This document shows positions 1 to 7,731 of a stretch of 11,580 bases of DNA, in pieces (position 1 is the stretch's first letter; each line of letters starts with the position of its first letter). Below the pieces are notes generated by a model. That model had not been told where the DNA came from. It did no database searches and saw nothing but the letters and a program-made list of their open reading frames with translations. The DNA is from CAZKRU01 sp964555235 (lineage in GTDB: Bacteria > Verrucomicrobiota > Verrucomicrobiia > Methylacidiphilales > CAMAQI01), in the NCBI GenBank assembly GCA_964555235.1, contig CAZKRU010000099.1:1-11580 (forward strand). The letters are read 5' to 3'. A program made the translations under genes and the position numbers.

Positions 1-2
1 TT

Positions 3-527
3 TTAAATCCCATCACCTTCACTTAAAAGTACCCTTTTTGCAGAGGTCTCGATCTGTTTATCGGGTGTCCCGACTTTTCCTTCAAAACGATATTCTTTCC
101 AATCGGGAGTTGGTTTAACAACTCCTCGGATTCCGATTTTTAAATCATAACTGGTGACGCTGAGAACTCGAGCCCAAAACAGGCCCCCCTTGGGGGCGCG
201 CGCCCAAAATTTCAAAACGAAAATACTGCCCTCCGGGAGCGTTTGCCAGAAATGTTGGGAGAGGCTGAAGTCGTAGTTCTTCATGCCCTCGACGAAGGGA
301 ATCTGAGCTTTTAAAGAGTTTGAGTGTTTGACGCCCTCGGTGGGTCCGGTGGTAAAAATGGTTTTTGAGTCAGCAGGGGCAATGTTCCATTTGAGCAAGG
401 CTTCGCTAAAGTCTCCGTTCAGGATCAAATTTGAAGGCTCTTCCGTTGGGGTTTCGCTGAGAAGCTCTGGTGTAAGGGTCAATAACAGACAAATTACGAG
501 AAGATTCAAGCGATGGTAAAAGCTCAT
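3..527 (-). CDS. Secreted CBM4/9-like carbohydrate-binding protein, possibly cut short
   Basis: The protein has 174 residues when read from the ATG at 527. The start was chosen because a clear signal peptide follows it (MSFYHRLNLLVICLLLTL, then polar residues). The frame stays open upstream to an ATG at 698, but those 57 extra codons look like untranslated sequence. The mature part begins with NLILNGDFSEALLKW and continues with LPEGSIFVLKFWARAP and WKEYRFEG. These are the hallmarks of the CBM4/9-like beta-sandwich fold that binds polysaccharides and is often fused to glycoside hydrolases. No catalytic domain is present. The chain stops at TAA (3-5), just after RVLLSEGDGI, where relatives usually run on into a last strand with an IDDV-type motif. 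It may therefore be truncated or frameshifted. It is divergent from the large esterase gene, so both may act on the same glycan. The fold is fairly likely; the ligand is unknown. Confidence 0.55.
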   Translation of the reverse strand: MSFYHRLNLLVICLLLTLTPELLSETPTEEPSNLILNGDFSEALLKWNIAPADSKTIFTTGPTEGVKHSNSLKAQIPFVEGMKNYDFSLSQHFWQTLPEGSIFVLKFWARAPKGGLFWARVLSVTSYDLKIGIRGVVKPTPDWKEYRFEGKVGTPDKQIETSAKRVLLSEGDGI

Positions 528-765
528 GAGTAAATAAAAGGTTACTAACCATTGTTCTGGAGTCAAATGGAAATACCGACAAAAGAAGGTGTATTTAATA
601 GAGTGATGATCTTTAACTGCCTTAGGTTCAGGGGCTTGAGGTTGATAGCAAGTTGTTGACTGGGTTCTTTTGCTGCTCCGGGTGCCATTAGTTGTCATTG
701 CGATAAAGTAACTATACGGTTATATTTCTCTTGCTTAAATTTTTGAATTAAGTAAACGTTTGGTT
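528..765. promoter_or_regulatory. Divergent intergenic region between the CBM-like and esterase genes
   Basis: This 238-bp stretch separates two divergently transcribed secreted-protein genes and should carry both promoters. Two short dyads are visible. GGTTACTAACC at 540-550 lies just upstream of the minus-strand start. AAACGTTT at 754-761 lies 4 nt before the plus-strand ATG and resembles the CG-centred core of LacI-family operators. Neither is long enough to assign to a regulator. I see no convincing minus-strand promoter and no small gene. Confidence 0.4.
698..726 (+). promoter_or_regulatory. Candidate sigma70-type promoter for the esterase gene
   Basis: TTGCGA at 698-703 and TATATT at 721-726 are separated by 17 nt, the ideal spacing for a housekeeping promoter. 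Transcription would begin near 733, leaving a leader of about 33 nt before the ATG at 766. The AAACGTTT palindrome (754-761) would lie in that leader. This was matched by eye only, and AT-rich DNA gives such matches by chance. Confidence 0.4.
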
Positions 766-3700
766 ATGTATTACCTCTTTTCGGCTTTGTTGGGATTGAG
801 TTTTATGTCGGTTTCCCTCCTGGGGGAGATGGTTGCCGCGCCGACGCTTTCGGTGGGTGGAATTCAAAGCGAGTCTACGACTTCTCAAACGGTGGTAATC
901 AGTTGTTCGACTCCGGGCGCGAAGATTTGTTACACAACCAACGGGAGTGAGCCGACAGCTCAGTCGGCGACTCTTATCTCTGGTTCCTCAATTACCGTGG
1001 CGCGTGAGTTGATGTTGAAAGTAAAGGCATTTAAGGACGGTTTCTCGGATAGTGCCACGACCACGAGTAGCTACCTCATTACGGGGAGTGTGGCCATGGG
1101 CGGGAACCAAGGGGGAAGTCATGTGGTGACTTTGAGAACCGATGGAACGGTTTGGTCGTATGGATATAATAATTTTGGACAATTAGGGGATGGAACTTCG
1201 ACGGCACGACTTCAGCCAGTTCAGGTCAAAACGAATGCCTCGACTTATTTGACGGGGGTGAAGGAAGTGGCTGCGGGTTTAAGGCATACGCTGGCGCTGA
1301 AAGCGGATGGAACGGTTGTGGCATGGGGGAAGAATTCGCAGGGACAACTTGGAAATCAGAGTACGACGATTTCGATGTATCCCGTGGTCGTTCAAAAGAA
1401 CGGTGGTGGAAATTTGACGGGAGTTGTTGGAATTGCTGCAGGAGAAGATTTCAGTGCGGCTTATACCTCCGATGGAAAAGTATGGGCTTGGGGTGTGAAT
1501 AGTTCGGGGCAGCTTGGACAGGGAACGACCGCAGATTCGTCCGTTGCGGTTCAAGTTCAAGATACCACGGGAGTCATTACGAATGCGATTGGGATTTCTG
1601 CGGGAGCGGGTCATCTGGTGATTTTGAGAGCGGACAAAAATGTTTTTGCAGTCGGATTGAATACGAGTTCTCAACTTGGGAATGGAAGCAATGTGAATCA
1701 ATCCAAGGCAGTCCCTGTTCGAGAAGGGGCGGGGAATCTGGGTGGAGTGAGTGCCGTGAGTTGTGGGGCTTACCACTCGCTTGCCGTGATTGAAGTGGAT
1801 GGAACGGTTCGGGCTTGGGGTTTAAATACGACGGGGCAGTTGGGGAATGGAACGCTTACCGCTCAAAACAAAGCGGTTCCGGTGAGCGGTTTGACGGATG
1901 TTGTGGATCTGGCCGCAGGGGCGAATCACTCGTTAGCACTCAAGGCGAATTTGGAGGTTTGGGGTTGGGGAGATAATTATAAAGGAAAACTGGGAACAGG
2001 TAATTCCAATCAAAGTCTGATTCCGATTCGAGCGGCAGGCTCGACCACATACGCTTATCGAATCTCGGCGAAAGGAAATAGTTCGGCTTTGGTTAGAAAA
2101 GATGGAGCGGTCATGGGATTTGGAGAGAATCTTTTCGGCAATTTCGGAAATAATACGAAAGGGTATACGTGGATGGTTGGATCTGTGATGGCAACGTCGT
2201 CGACGGCGTTCACATCAGTGCGCCAGATCTCCGCATCGGGAACGCATTCTTCATCCATCCGGAATGACGAGAGTGTTTGGTCGTGGGGCAATAATCAGTA
2301 CGGCCAATTAGGTAATAACGCCACAAGTGTTCAGGCCTATCCGGTCAAAGCCGTTCCTGCGAGCGGGTCGCTCTCGGAAATCACTCAAACGGTCTGTGGT
2401 GGGTCCTTCACACTTGCATTGAAAAGAGATGGAACCGTTTGGGCTTGGGGTAATGAGGCGAATGGTCGGCTTGGAAACATGAGTTCCACAGGGACGGAAT
2501 TACGGCCGGTACAGGTTTTGGTCGGTGCTTCGACAGGGCTTGCTGACGTGACGCAAATTTCTGCTGGGGATTATCATGGGGTTGCCCGCAAATCTGACGG
2601 TACTGTTTGGGCTTGGGGGTACAACCTCAATGGACAATTAGGAGATGGAACAACGACCCAGCGTTTGGTTGCGACGCAAGTGAAGTCGAATTCAACGAGT
2701 TTTTTAATGGGAGTCAGCGAAGTGGCGGCGGGTGGAAGTCATACGCTTTTCCGAAAGAGTGACGGAACGGTGTGGGCCGTCGGTTTAAATTCAAGTGGTC
2801 AGTTGGGAAATAATACGACGATCTCGTCGATTTATCCGGTGCAGATCCAGACAACGACGGGATTGCTCACCGGAGTCATGCAACTTGCTGCGGGAACGAG
2901 TCATAATCTGGCATTACTCACGAGTGGATCGATTTATGCCTGGGGAAATGGGTCGAGTGGACAATTAGGAAACAATACCACGACCGCGCAGCAAACGAAG
3001 GCCGTCTTGGTGAGTGGTGGATCGGTGTATCAAAAGATCGCAGCAGGAGAGACTCATTCGCTTGCGGTGCGAACCGATCATACGGTGGTTGCCTGGGGTG
3101 CAAATGAGCAGGGCCAATTAGGGAATGGAACGGTCTCCTCACGCTTGATTCCGACTGCGATGAATGGTGTGGAGGGGGCGTCGACAGTGGCAGCTGGGGC
3201 GAAGCATTCGCTCGTTTTGAAGAGTGACGGAACGGTTCTTTCGGTTGGGGGAAATATCTTGGGTTCGTTGGGGCAAGGGACGGTCGGACACAGTCTGATT
3301 CCAGTGGAAGCCACGAGTCTCAAATTGCTTTATTTTAGTGATAGCGATGGAGACACGATCATTGATTCGATTGAATTAACAAATGGAACCAATCCCGAGT
3401 CTGTGGATACGGATGCGGATGGGCTTCCGGATAATGCGGATCCTTTCCCTCTAATTCCGAATACCGAAGTCACTGTTTCTGCGCTCCGTCTGCCCAAATT
3501 ACTTTCGAATCATGCGGTTTTGCAACGATCCGCGAGTACGGCTTTGTGGGGGACGGCCTCTCCGAATGAAGTGGTCACGGCGAGTATTGCGGGCGTTGTG
3601 GGAACCACCACCACGGGGGCGAACGGCAAGTGGAGAATGACTTTAAATCTGACGGGTGCAGTCGAAGGGCCTCATAACCTCGTCTTTACAGGATACGGTG

Positions 3701-5646
3701 GGAATACCATTACGGTCTCCGATGTGCTGATTGGGGATGTTTGGGTGGCCGGAGGTCAATCGAATATGCTCATGACGATGGCGGAAACATTGAACGGTAA
3801 TGCGGAAGCCGCAGGTTCGGCAAACACGAAGTACCGGCATTTTAATGTCAAAAAGATGACTCTGAGAACTCCGATTGCGCCTCCCGTGGATGATGTCGAG
3901 GGAGGATCCTGGGTCGTTGCGGGTCCGGGAAGCACGGCGACACCGACGTTTTCCGCGGTCGGCTATTATTTTGGAAAGAAGCTGCAGCAAACTTTGAATA
4001 TTCCCGTTGGAGTGATTAATCCGAGCTGGGGAGGAACGTCGATTGAGGCATGGATGAGTCGGCAATCGCTCGATTCGGATCCGAGTCTGAATGCCGCCTG
4101 TATCACGGTGGATAATCTCGTTGCGGCGTATTATACCAACAGGGCGAACTATATCAGTAATTATCATGCATGGTCGACGCTCTATCATCGTGATGATGTT
4201 CCTTTCAATGCAACGACGAATGCGGCTTATGCGGGGACTGCTGCCAATGGAGGGACGGACGTGAACATGGCGGGTTGGACTTCGGTCAATATGCCAGGAA
4301 CGACAAGTGCGGCGGGATTGGCTGATTCGGGAGCCATTTGGCTTCGCAAGACGATCACGCTGAGCGCGAGTGATGTGGCCGCTGGAAATCAGGGGATCAT
4401 GTTAGGAGATCTGAATGGATTTGAAACGGTTTACTTCAATGGAACTTTGGTTCGTGAGGCCCTTCTTCCGACAAGTGCTCTCACGGCCGATACGCACCGG
4501 GGGGTTGGATGGTCGAGAGTTTACTATCCGTCGCCGCTGATTAAACGGGTGGGGGAGAATGTGATTGCAGTTCGTATTTTCAATCCCGCTGGAAATGCGA
4601 AGATCACGGTTTCAGGTATTTTGGGGGCGCCCACGTTGTCTTATTTAAGAAGAGCTCCCGAGTTGCCAACCTCTCTCGAGGGCCCCTGGTTTGGTAAAAA
4701 CGAATTTGAATTCCCGGTATTAAGCGGAGAGGCGGCAAGTAGTTATCCGGCGCTTCATGTGTATCCCTACTATATTCATAATCCGATTGGGAGCGCGCCT
4801 CCGCTTCACTCCCATCTATTTAACGGAATGATTCATCCGCTTACTTTTAATACCATCAAGGGGATTGTCTGGTATCAGGGTGAGAGCAATGTCGGTCGTG
4901 CTCAGGAGTATGAAAAATCGTTCGGCCTCATGATTGATGATTGGCGTAGCCGATGGGGAAATGGTTCGCTTCCTTTCTACTTCTGTCAGATTGCGAACTA
5001 TCTGGCAAAGACCGGTTCTGTTCAAGGTGCGAATGCGGCTTATGCGGAGCTTCGTGAGTCACAAACTCGAGTGCATGCCTCACGAGCCAATACGGGCCAG
5101 GCCATTTTGATGGATCTCGGTGAAAGCGCGGATATTCATTATCGCGACAAAAAAAGAGCGGGAGAACGGCTCTCGTTGATTGCTTTGGCGAAGACTTATG
5201 GACAGACGGGTCTTGTCTATTCCGGTCCTGAATATCTATCGAAGACGACTGAGGGAAATAAAATTCGTCTGACTTTCAAAACCCCAACCGGAGGACTGGT
5301 GGCTCAGCCGCTTGCGAATCCTTATACTTATATTACGAAGTATAATGCGGTCGGAGTCGCACCGACAACTCCCATTACCGCGACCTTTAATCGCACGAGT
5401 CCTTCGAGCCAGTTGGAAGGATTTCAGATCTGCGGGGCCGATGGAATTTGGGCTTGGGCGGATGATGCTCATATTGATGGGGAGACGGTCTTAGTTTCCA
5501 AGGCATCCATTCCAAGTCCGCAGCACGTGCGTTACTGTTGGGCGAACAATCCGACCGGAAACCTCTACAATTCAGCGGGACTTCCCGCCGGACCATTCCG
5601 TACGGATAACTTTTCGCTGGGGCCGATTGTCAATTACCCGAATTAG
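766..5646 (+). CDS. Giant secreted RCC1-repeat / sialate O-acetylesterase (SASA) fusion
   Basis: This is a 1626-residue exported carbohydrate esterase that probably removes acetyl groups from a glycan. Approximate domains from the ATG: hydrophobic export signal (1-24, ending VAA); chitobiase/hexosaminidase C-terminal-type module (25-105; ICYTTNGSEPT); fourteen RCC1 repeats (109-852); a thrombospondin-3-like calcium-binding linker rich in DxDxD (about 858-898; DSDGD, DTDADGLPDNADP); and a SASA-family esterase (about 906 to the end). The esterase keeps Ser999 in GQSNM, Glu1373 in WYQGESN, and Asp1456-Ile-His1458, followed by K..AGERL as in active sialate O-acetylesterases. A beta-galactosidase-type jelly roll (about 1170-1285; GAIWLRKTI, VYFNGTLV) is inserted, as is usual in this family. 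There is no C-terminal anchor or sorting motif. ATG 766 was preferred over TTG 760 in the same frame. The start lacks a Shine-Dalgarno sequence, and the signal lacks basic residues. Substrate (sialic acid versus acetylated plant or algal glycan) cannot be told. Confidence 0.92.
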   Translation: MYYLFSALLGLSFMSVSLLGEMVAAPTLSVGGIQSESTTSQTVVISCSTPGAKICYTTNGSEPTAQSATLISGSSITVARELMLKVKAFKDGFSDSATTTSSYLITGSVAMGGNQGGSHVVTLRTDGTVWSYGYNNFGQLGDGTSTARLQPVQVKTNASTYLTGVKEVAAGLRHTLALKADGTVVAWGKNSQGQLGNQSTTISMYPVVVQKNGGGNLTGVVGIAAGEDFSAAYTSDGKVWAWGVNSSGQLGQGTTADSSVAVQVQDTTGVITNAIGISAGAGHLVILRADKNVFAVGLNTSSQLGNGSNVNQSKAVPVREGAGNLGGVSAVSCGAYHSLAVIEVDGTVRAWGLNTTGQLGNGTLTAQNKAVPVSGLTDVVDLAAGANHSLALKANLEVWGWGDNYKGKLGTGNSNQSLIPIRAAGSTTYAYRISAKGNSSALVRKDGAVMGFGENLFGNFGNNTKGYTWMVGSVMATSSTAFTSVRQISASGTHSSSIRNDESVWSWGNNQYGQLGNNATSVQAYPVKAVPASGSLSEITQTVCGGSFTLALKRDGTVWAWGNEANGRLGNMSSTGTELRPVQVLVGASTGLADVTQISAGDYHGVARKSDGTVWAWGYNLNGQLGDGTTTQRLVATQVKSNSTSFLMGVSEVAAGGSHTLFRKSDGTVWAVGLNSSGQLGNNTTISSIYPVQIQTTTGLLTGVMQLAAGTSHNLALLTSGSIYAWGNGSSGQLGNNTTTAQQTKAVLVSGGSVYQKIAAGETHSLAVRTDHTVVAWGANEQGQLGNGTVSSRLIPTAMNGVEGASTVAAGAKHSLVLKSDGTVLSVGGNILGSLGQGTVGHSLIPVEATSLKLLYFSDSDGDTIIDSIELTNGTNPESVDTDADGLPDNADPFPLIPNTEVTVSALRLPKLLSNHAVLQRSASTALWGTASPNEVVTASIAGVVGTTTTGANGKWRMTLNLTGAVEGPHNLVFTGYGGNTITVSDVLIGDVWVAGGQSNMLMTMAETLNGNAEAAGSANTKYRHFNVKKMTLRTPIAPPVDDVEGGSWVVAGPGSTATPTFSAVGYYFGKKLQQTLNIPVGVINPSWGGTSIEAWMSRQSLDSDPSLNAACITVDNLVAAYYTNRANYISNYHAWSTLYHRDDVPFNATTNAAYAGTAANGGTDVNMAGWTSVNMPGTTSAAGLADSGAIWLRKTITLSASDVAAGNQGIMLGDLNGFETVYFNGTLVREALLPTSALTADTHRGVGWSRVYYPSPLIKRVGENVIAVRIFNPAGNAKITVSGILGAPTLSYLRRAPELPTSLEGPWFGKNEFEFPVLSGEAASSYPALHVYPYYIHNPIGSAPPLHSHLFNGMIHPLTFNTIKGIVWYQGESNVGRAQEYEKSFGLMIDDWRSRWGNGSLPFYFCQIANYLAKTGSVQGANAAYAELRESQTRVHASRANTGQAILMDLGESADIHYRDKKRAGERLSLIALAKTYGQTGLVYSGPEYLSKTTEGNKIRLTFKTPTGGLVAQPLANPYTYITKYNAVGVAPTTPITATFNRTSPSSQLEGFQICGADGIWAWADDAHIDGETVLVSKASIPSPQHVRYCWANNPTGNLYNSAGLPAGPFRTDNFSLGPIVNYPN
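1090..3330 (+). repeat. Fourteen tandem RCC1 repeats within the esterase gene
   Basis: The repeat unit is about 53 residues, with the pattern AAG..HSLAL..DGTVWAWG.N..GQLG(N/D)GT. Fourteen WGxNxxGQLG-type cores can be counted, from SYGYNNFGQLG to SVGGNILGSLG. RCC1 domains close as seven-bladed propellers, so fourteen units suggest two complete propellers. Units 6, 7 and 14 are the most degenerate. At the DNA level the units share short words such as GATGGAACGGTTT and GGACAATTAGG, but they are clearly diverged. Units 1-2 resemble units 10-11 more closely than their immediate neighbours. Confidence 0.9.
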
Positions 5647-5783
5647 CCGCGTCACTTGATTGGGTTGGGAGAAAGGAGGCCTCTTCTGGAGGTAATCGAA
5701 GGAATTCTATTCAACTGAATGAACGAATTTCCCGAGTTTTCATTTGATTTGGGTCGGAAACCGGTTAGAGGTTGAGTTACTTC

Positions 5784-6938
5784 ATGAAAAAAGTTCGCCT
5801 CGGTATTATCGGCGTCGGCAGCATGGGTTCAGTTCACGCTCATACGGTGCTTGACGGAAAAGTTCCCAATCTCGAGTTGACTGCACTCTGCGATCCTTTC
5901 ATCCAAAATTTTACCCGGGCTCCCGAGGTCCGGCGTTTCAAGGACCGAAAGGAACTCCTCCGCTCCGGGATTGTTGACGCGGTGGTAATCGCGACCCCTC
6001 ATTACGATCACACGACAATTGGGATTGAGGCGCTCAAAGCGGGGCTTCATGTCTTGGTTGAAAAGCCGATTTCGGTTCATAAGGCGGACTGCGAGCGTTT
6101 GATTGAGGCGCACACCAATAAGAAACAGATCTTTGCTGCGATGTTTAACCAGCGGACCGACCCTCATTACACTCGGGTTCGGGAGTTGATTCAAAACGGC
6201 GAGCTCGGGAAGCTTCGACGGATCAATTGGATTATTACGAACTGGTTTCGGACTGAAACGTATTACGCATCCGGAGGATGGCGGGCAACTTGGGCGGGAG
6301 AGGGGGGCGGGGTCTTGTTGAATCAGTGTCCTCACAATTTGGATCTCTTTCAATGGATGTTTGGAATGCCGAAGCAGGTTCGGGCGTTCTGTCAGATTGG
6401 GCGATATCACAAGATCGAAGTGGAAGATGATGTCACGGCCTACTTCCAATATCCGGACGGTTGTACCGGGGTCTTTATTACTTCAACGGGAGAAGCTCCG
6501 GGAACGAATCGTTTGGAGATCGTTGGAGAACGGGGACGGCTCATTGTTGGATCTGGAAAACTGGAATTCACGCGCAATGAGCATGAGATGAGCGAGTTTA
6601 GTAAAACGACTGCGGGGAAGTTCTCGATGCCACCGAATTGGGAGGTCACGATTCCGGTTCGTGGGGGAAACGGAGAGCAGCATCTCGGGATTTTTAAGAA
6701 TTTCACCAATGCGATTCTTCACGGCGAAAAACTGATTGCCCCGGCGAAAGAGGGAATTCATTCGGTGGAACTGGCCAATGCGATGCTCTACTCTTCATTT
6801 ACGGAGGAGACGGTCGAGCTGCCGCTGAGCTCCAAGAAGTACGAGGCGCTTTTGAAAAAAAAAATAAAGAACTCGAAACTCAAGAAAAAAGTCGTCAAAA
6901 ACGTTCTCGTTGAAGATATGTCAAAATCATTTCGATAA
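5784..6938 (+). CDS. Gfo/Idh/MocA-family NAD(P)-dependent sugar oxidoreductase
   Basis: This 384-residue cytoplasmic dehydrogenase probably oxidises or reduces a sugar hydroxyl or keto group. The N-terminal Rossmann fold has GIIGVGSMG (residues 7-15) and an Asp at 37 ending the second strand. The family's EKP motif (residues 93-95) supplies Lys94. The C-terminal domain carries GGGVLLNQCPHNLDLFQW, giving Asn180-x-x-x-His184-x-x-Asp187, the usual catalytic His site with Asn in place of Asp. ATG 5784 was chosen over the in-frame TTG at 5772 because MKKVRLGIIG is the typical family start; AGAGG at 5767-5771 is a distant, weak ribosome site. The last 25 residues are Lys-rich and begin at a run of ten A. 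It heads a cassette whose next gene starts 14 nt after its stop. The family is certain; the substrate is not. A YcjS-like C3 glycoside dehydrogenase is one possibility. Confidence 0.9.
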   Translation: MKKVRLGIIGVGSMGSVHAHTVLDGKVPNLELTALCDPFIQNFTRAPEVRRFKDRKELLRSGIVDAVVIATPHYDHTTIGIEALKAGLHVLVEKPISVHKADCERLIEAHTNKKQIFAAMFNQRTDPHYTRVRELIQNGELGKLRRINWIITNWFRTETYYASGGWRATWAGEGGGVLLNQCPHNLDLFQWMFGMPKQVRAFCQIGRYHKIEVEDDVTAYFQYPDGCTGVFITSTGEAPGTNRLEIVGERGRLIVGSGKLEFTRNEHEMSEFSKTTAGKFSMPPNWEVTIPVRGGNGEQHLGIFKNFTNAILHGEKLIAPAKEGIHSVELANAMLYSSFTEETVELPLSSKKYEALLKKKIKNSKLKKKVVKNVLVEDMSKSFR

Positions 6939-6952
6939 CCCCCTAAAAACTT

Positions 6953-7723
6953 ATGAAAATCAATCAAGTCGCCATTCAGCTCTACACGCTCCGGGATTTT
7001 TGCAAAACGGCAGAAGATCTCGCGCAAACTGCAAAAAAAGTCAAAGCCATCGGCTATCAGGCGGTGCAGGTGAGTGGCGTGGGACCGATTCCTGAGGAAG
7101 AAATCGTAAAAATTCTCAAGGGGGAAGGCCTCGTTTGCTGTGCGACGCACGAACCGAGCGAAAAAATCCTCAAAGAACCGAATTGGGTCGTCGACCGTTT
7201 GGGAAAACTCGGATGCAAGTACACCGCTTATCCGCACCCCTCCGGAGTTGATTTTACCAAGGAATCGGCAATTCAGGAGCTTGCCAAGGGATTGGATGCT
7301 TCGGGAGCGGTCCTTCGCAAGGCGGGGCAAGTGCTGACGTATCACAATCACGCCATCGAATTCGTGAAATACGGAAATCGCACGGCGTTGGATATTCTTT
7401 ACGGAGAGACAAAGGCGGAAAATCTTCAGGGAGAGATCGATACGTACTGGGTTCAATACGGTGGGGCGGATCCGGTGGAGTGGTGCAAGCGTTTGAAAAA
7501 TCGTCTTCCGCTGCTTCATCTCAAGGACTACGGATTTACCACGGAAAATAAGCATCAATTCACGGAAATTGGAAACGGGAATTTAAACTGGAAAGCGATC
7601 ATTGCTGCCGGCGAGGCTTCGGGATGCCAGTGGTTTATTGTCGAGCAGGATACGTGTCCCGGGGATCCGTTTGTTTCGATTAAAACGAGTTTTGATTATA
7701 TCCAGAAAAACTTGGTCTCCTAA
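6953..7723 (+). CDS. Sugar isomerase/epimerase, AP-endonuclease-2 / xylose-isomerase-like TIM barrel
   Basis: This 256-residue TIM-barrel protein belongs to the superfamily that includes inosose dehydratase (IolE), D-tagatose 3-epimerase and YcjR. It opens with the typical IQLYTLRDF strand. A metal site like that of the epimerases can be read off: Glu136 in YHNHAIEF, Asp163 in EIDTYW, His189 in LLHLKDY and Glu231 in FIVEQD, together with the substrate-loop pattern EIGNGNLNW. All four ligands are present, so an active divalent-metal enzyme is expected. It begins 14 nt after the upstream dehydrogenase and ends 8 nt before the next one, so the three are surely cotranscribed. By analogy with the E. 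coli ycjS-ycjR pair it may epimerise or isomerise a keto-sugar made by its neighbour. There is no Shine-Dalgarno sequence. The exact reaction is unknown. Confidence 0.88.
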   Translation: MKINQVAIQLYTLRDFCKTAEDLAQTAKKVKAIGYQAVQVSGVGPIPEEEIVKILKGEGLVCCATHEPSEKILKEPNWVVDRLGKLGCKYTAYPHPSGVDFTKESAIQELAKGLDASGAVLRKAGQVLTYHNHAIEFVKYGNRTALDILYGETKAENLQGEIDTYWVQYGGADPVEWCKRLKNRLPLLHLKDYGFTTENKHQFTEIGNGNLNWKAIIAAGEASGCQWFIVEQDTCPGDPFVSIKTSFDYIQKNLVS

Positions 7724-7731
7724 AGATCTCC

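Noticed and set aside
3340..3460. Possible dockerin domain in the Asp-rich linker
   Set aside because: The spacing fits thrombospondin-3-like repeats (DSDGD..., DTDADGLPDNADP) better than the paired 22-residue dockerin segments.
3643..4188. Minus-strand frame of 181 codons opposite the esterase domain
   Set aside because: It is a shadow of the SASA coding sequence; the translation is rich in Arg, Ile and His, typical of antisense reading.
5672..5695. AAAGGAGG and GGAGG runs resembling strong ribosome sites after the esterase stop
   Set aside because: No start codon lies at a usable distance, and the dyad GAGGCCTC is too weak to be a terminator.
5719..5775. 18-residue leader-like frame (MNEFPEFSFDLGRKPVRG) ending 8 nt before the first oxidoreductase
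   Set aside because: It has no well-placed ribosome site, no run of regulatory codons and no attenuator structure; chance frames this short are common.
6788..7558. Long minus-strand frame of 256 codons opposite the oxidoreductase and isomerase genes
   Set aside because: It is the antisense shadow of two genes with clear family motifs, and its own translation matches nothing I recognise.
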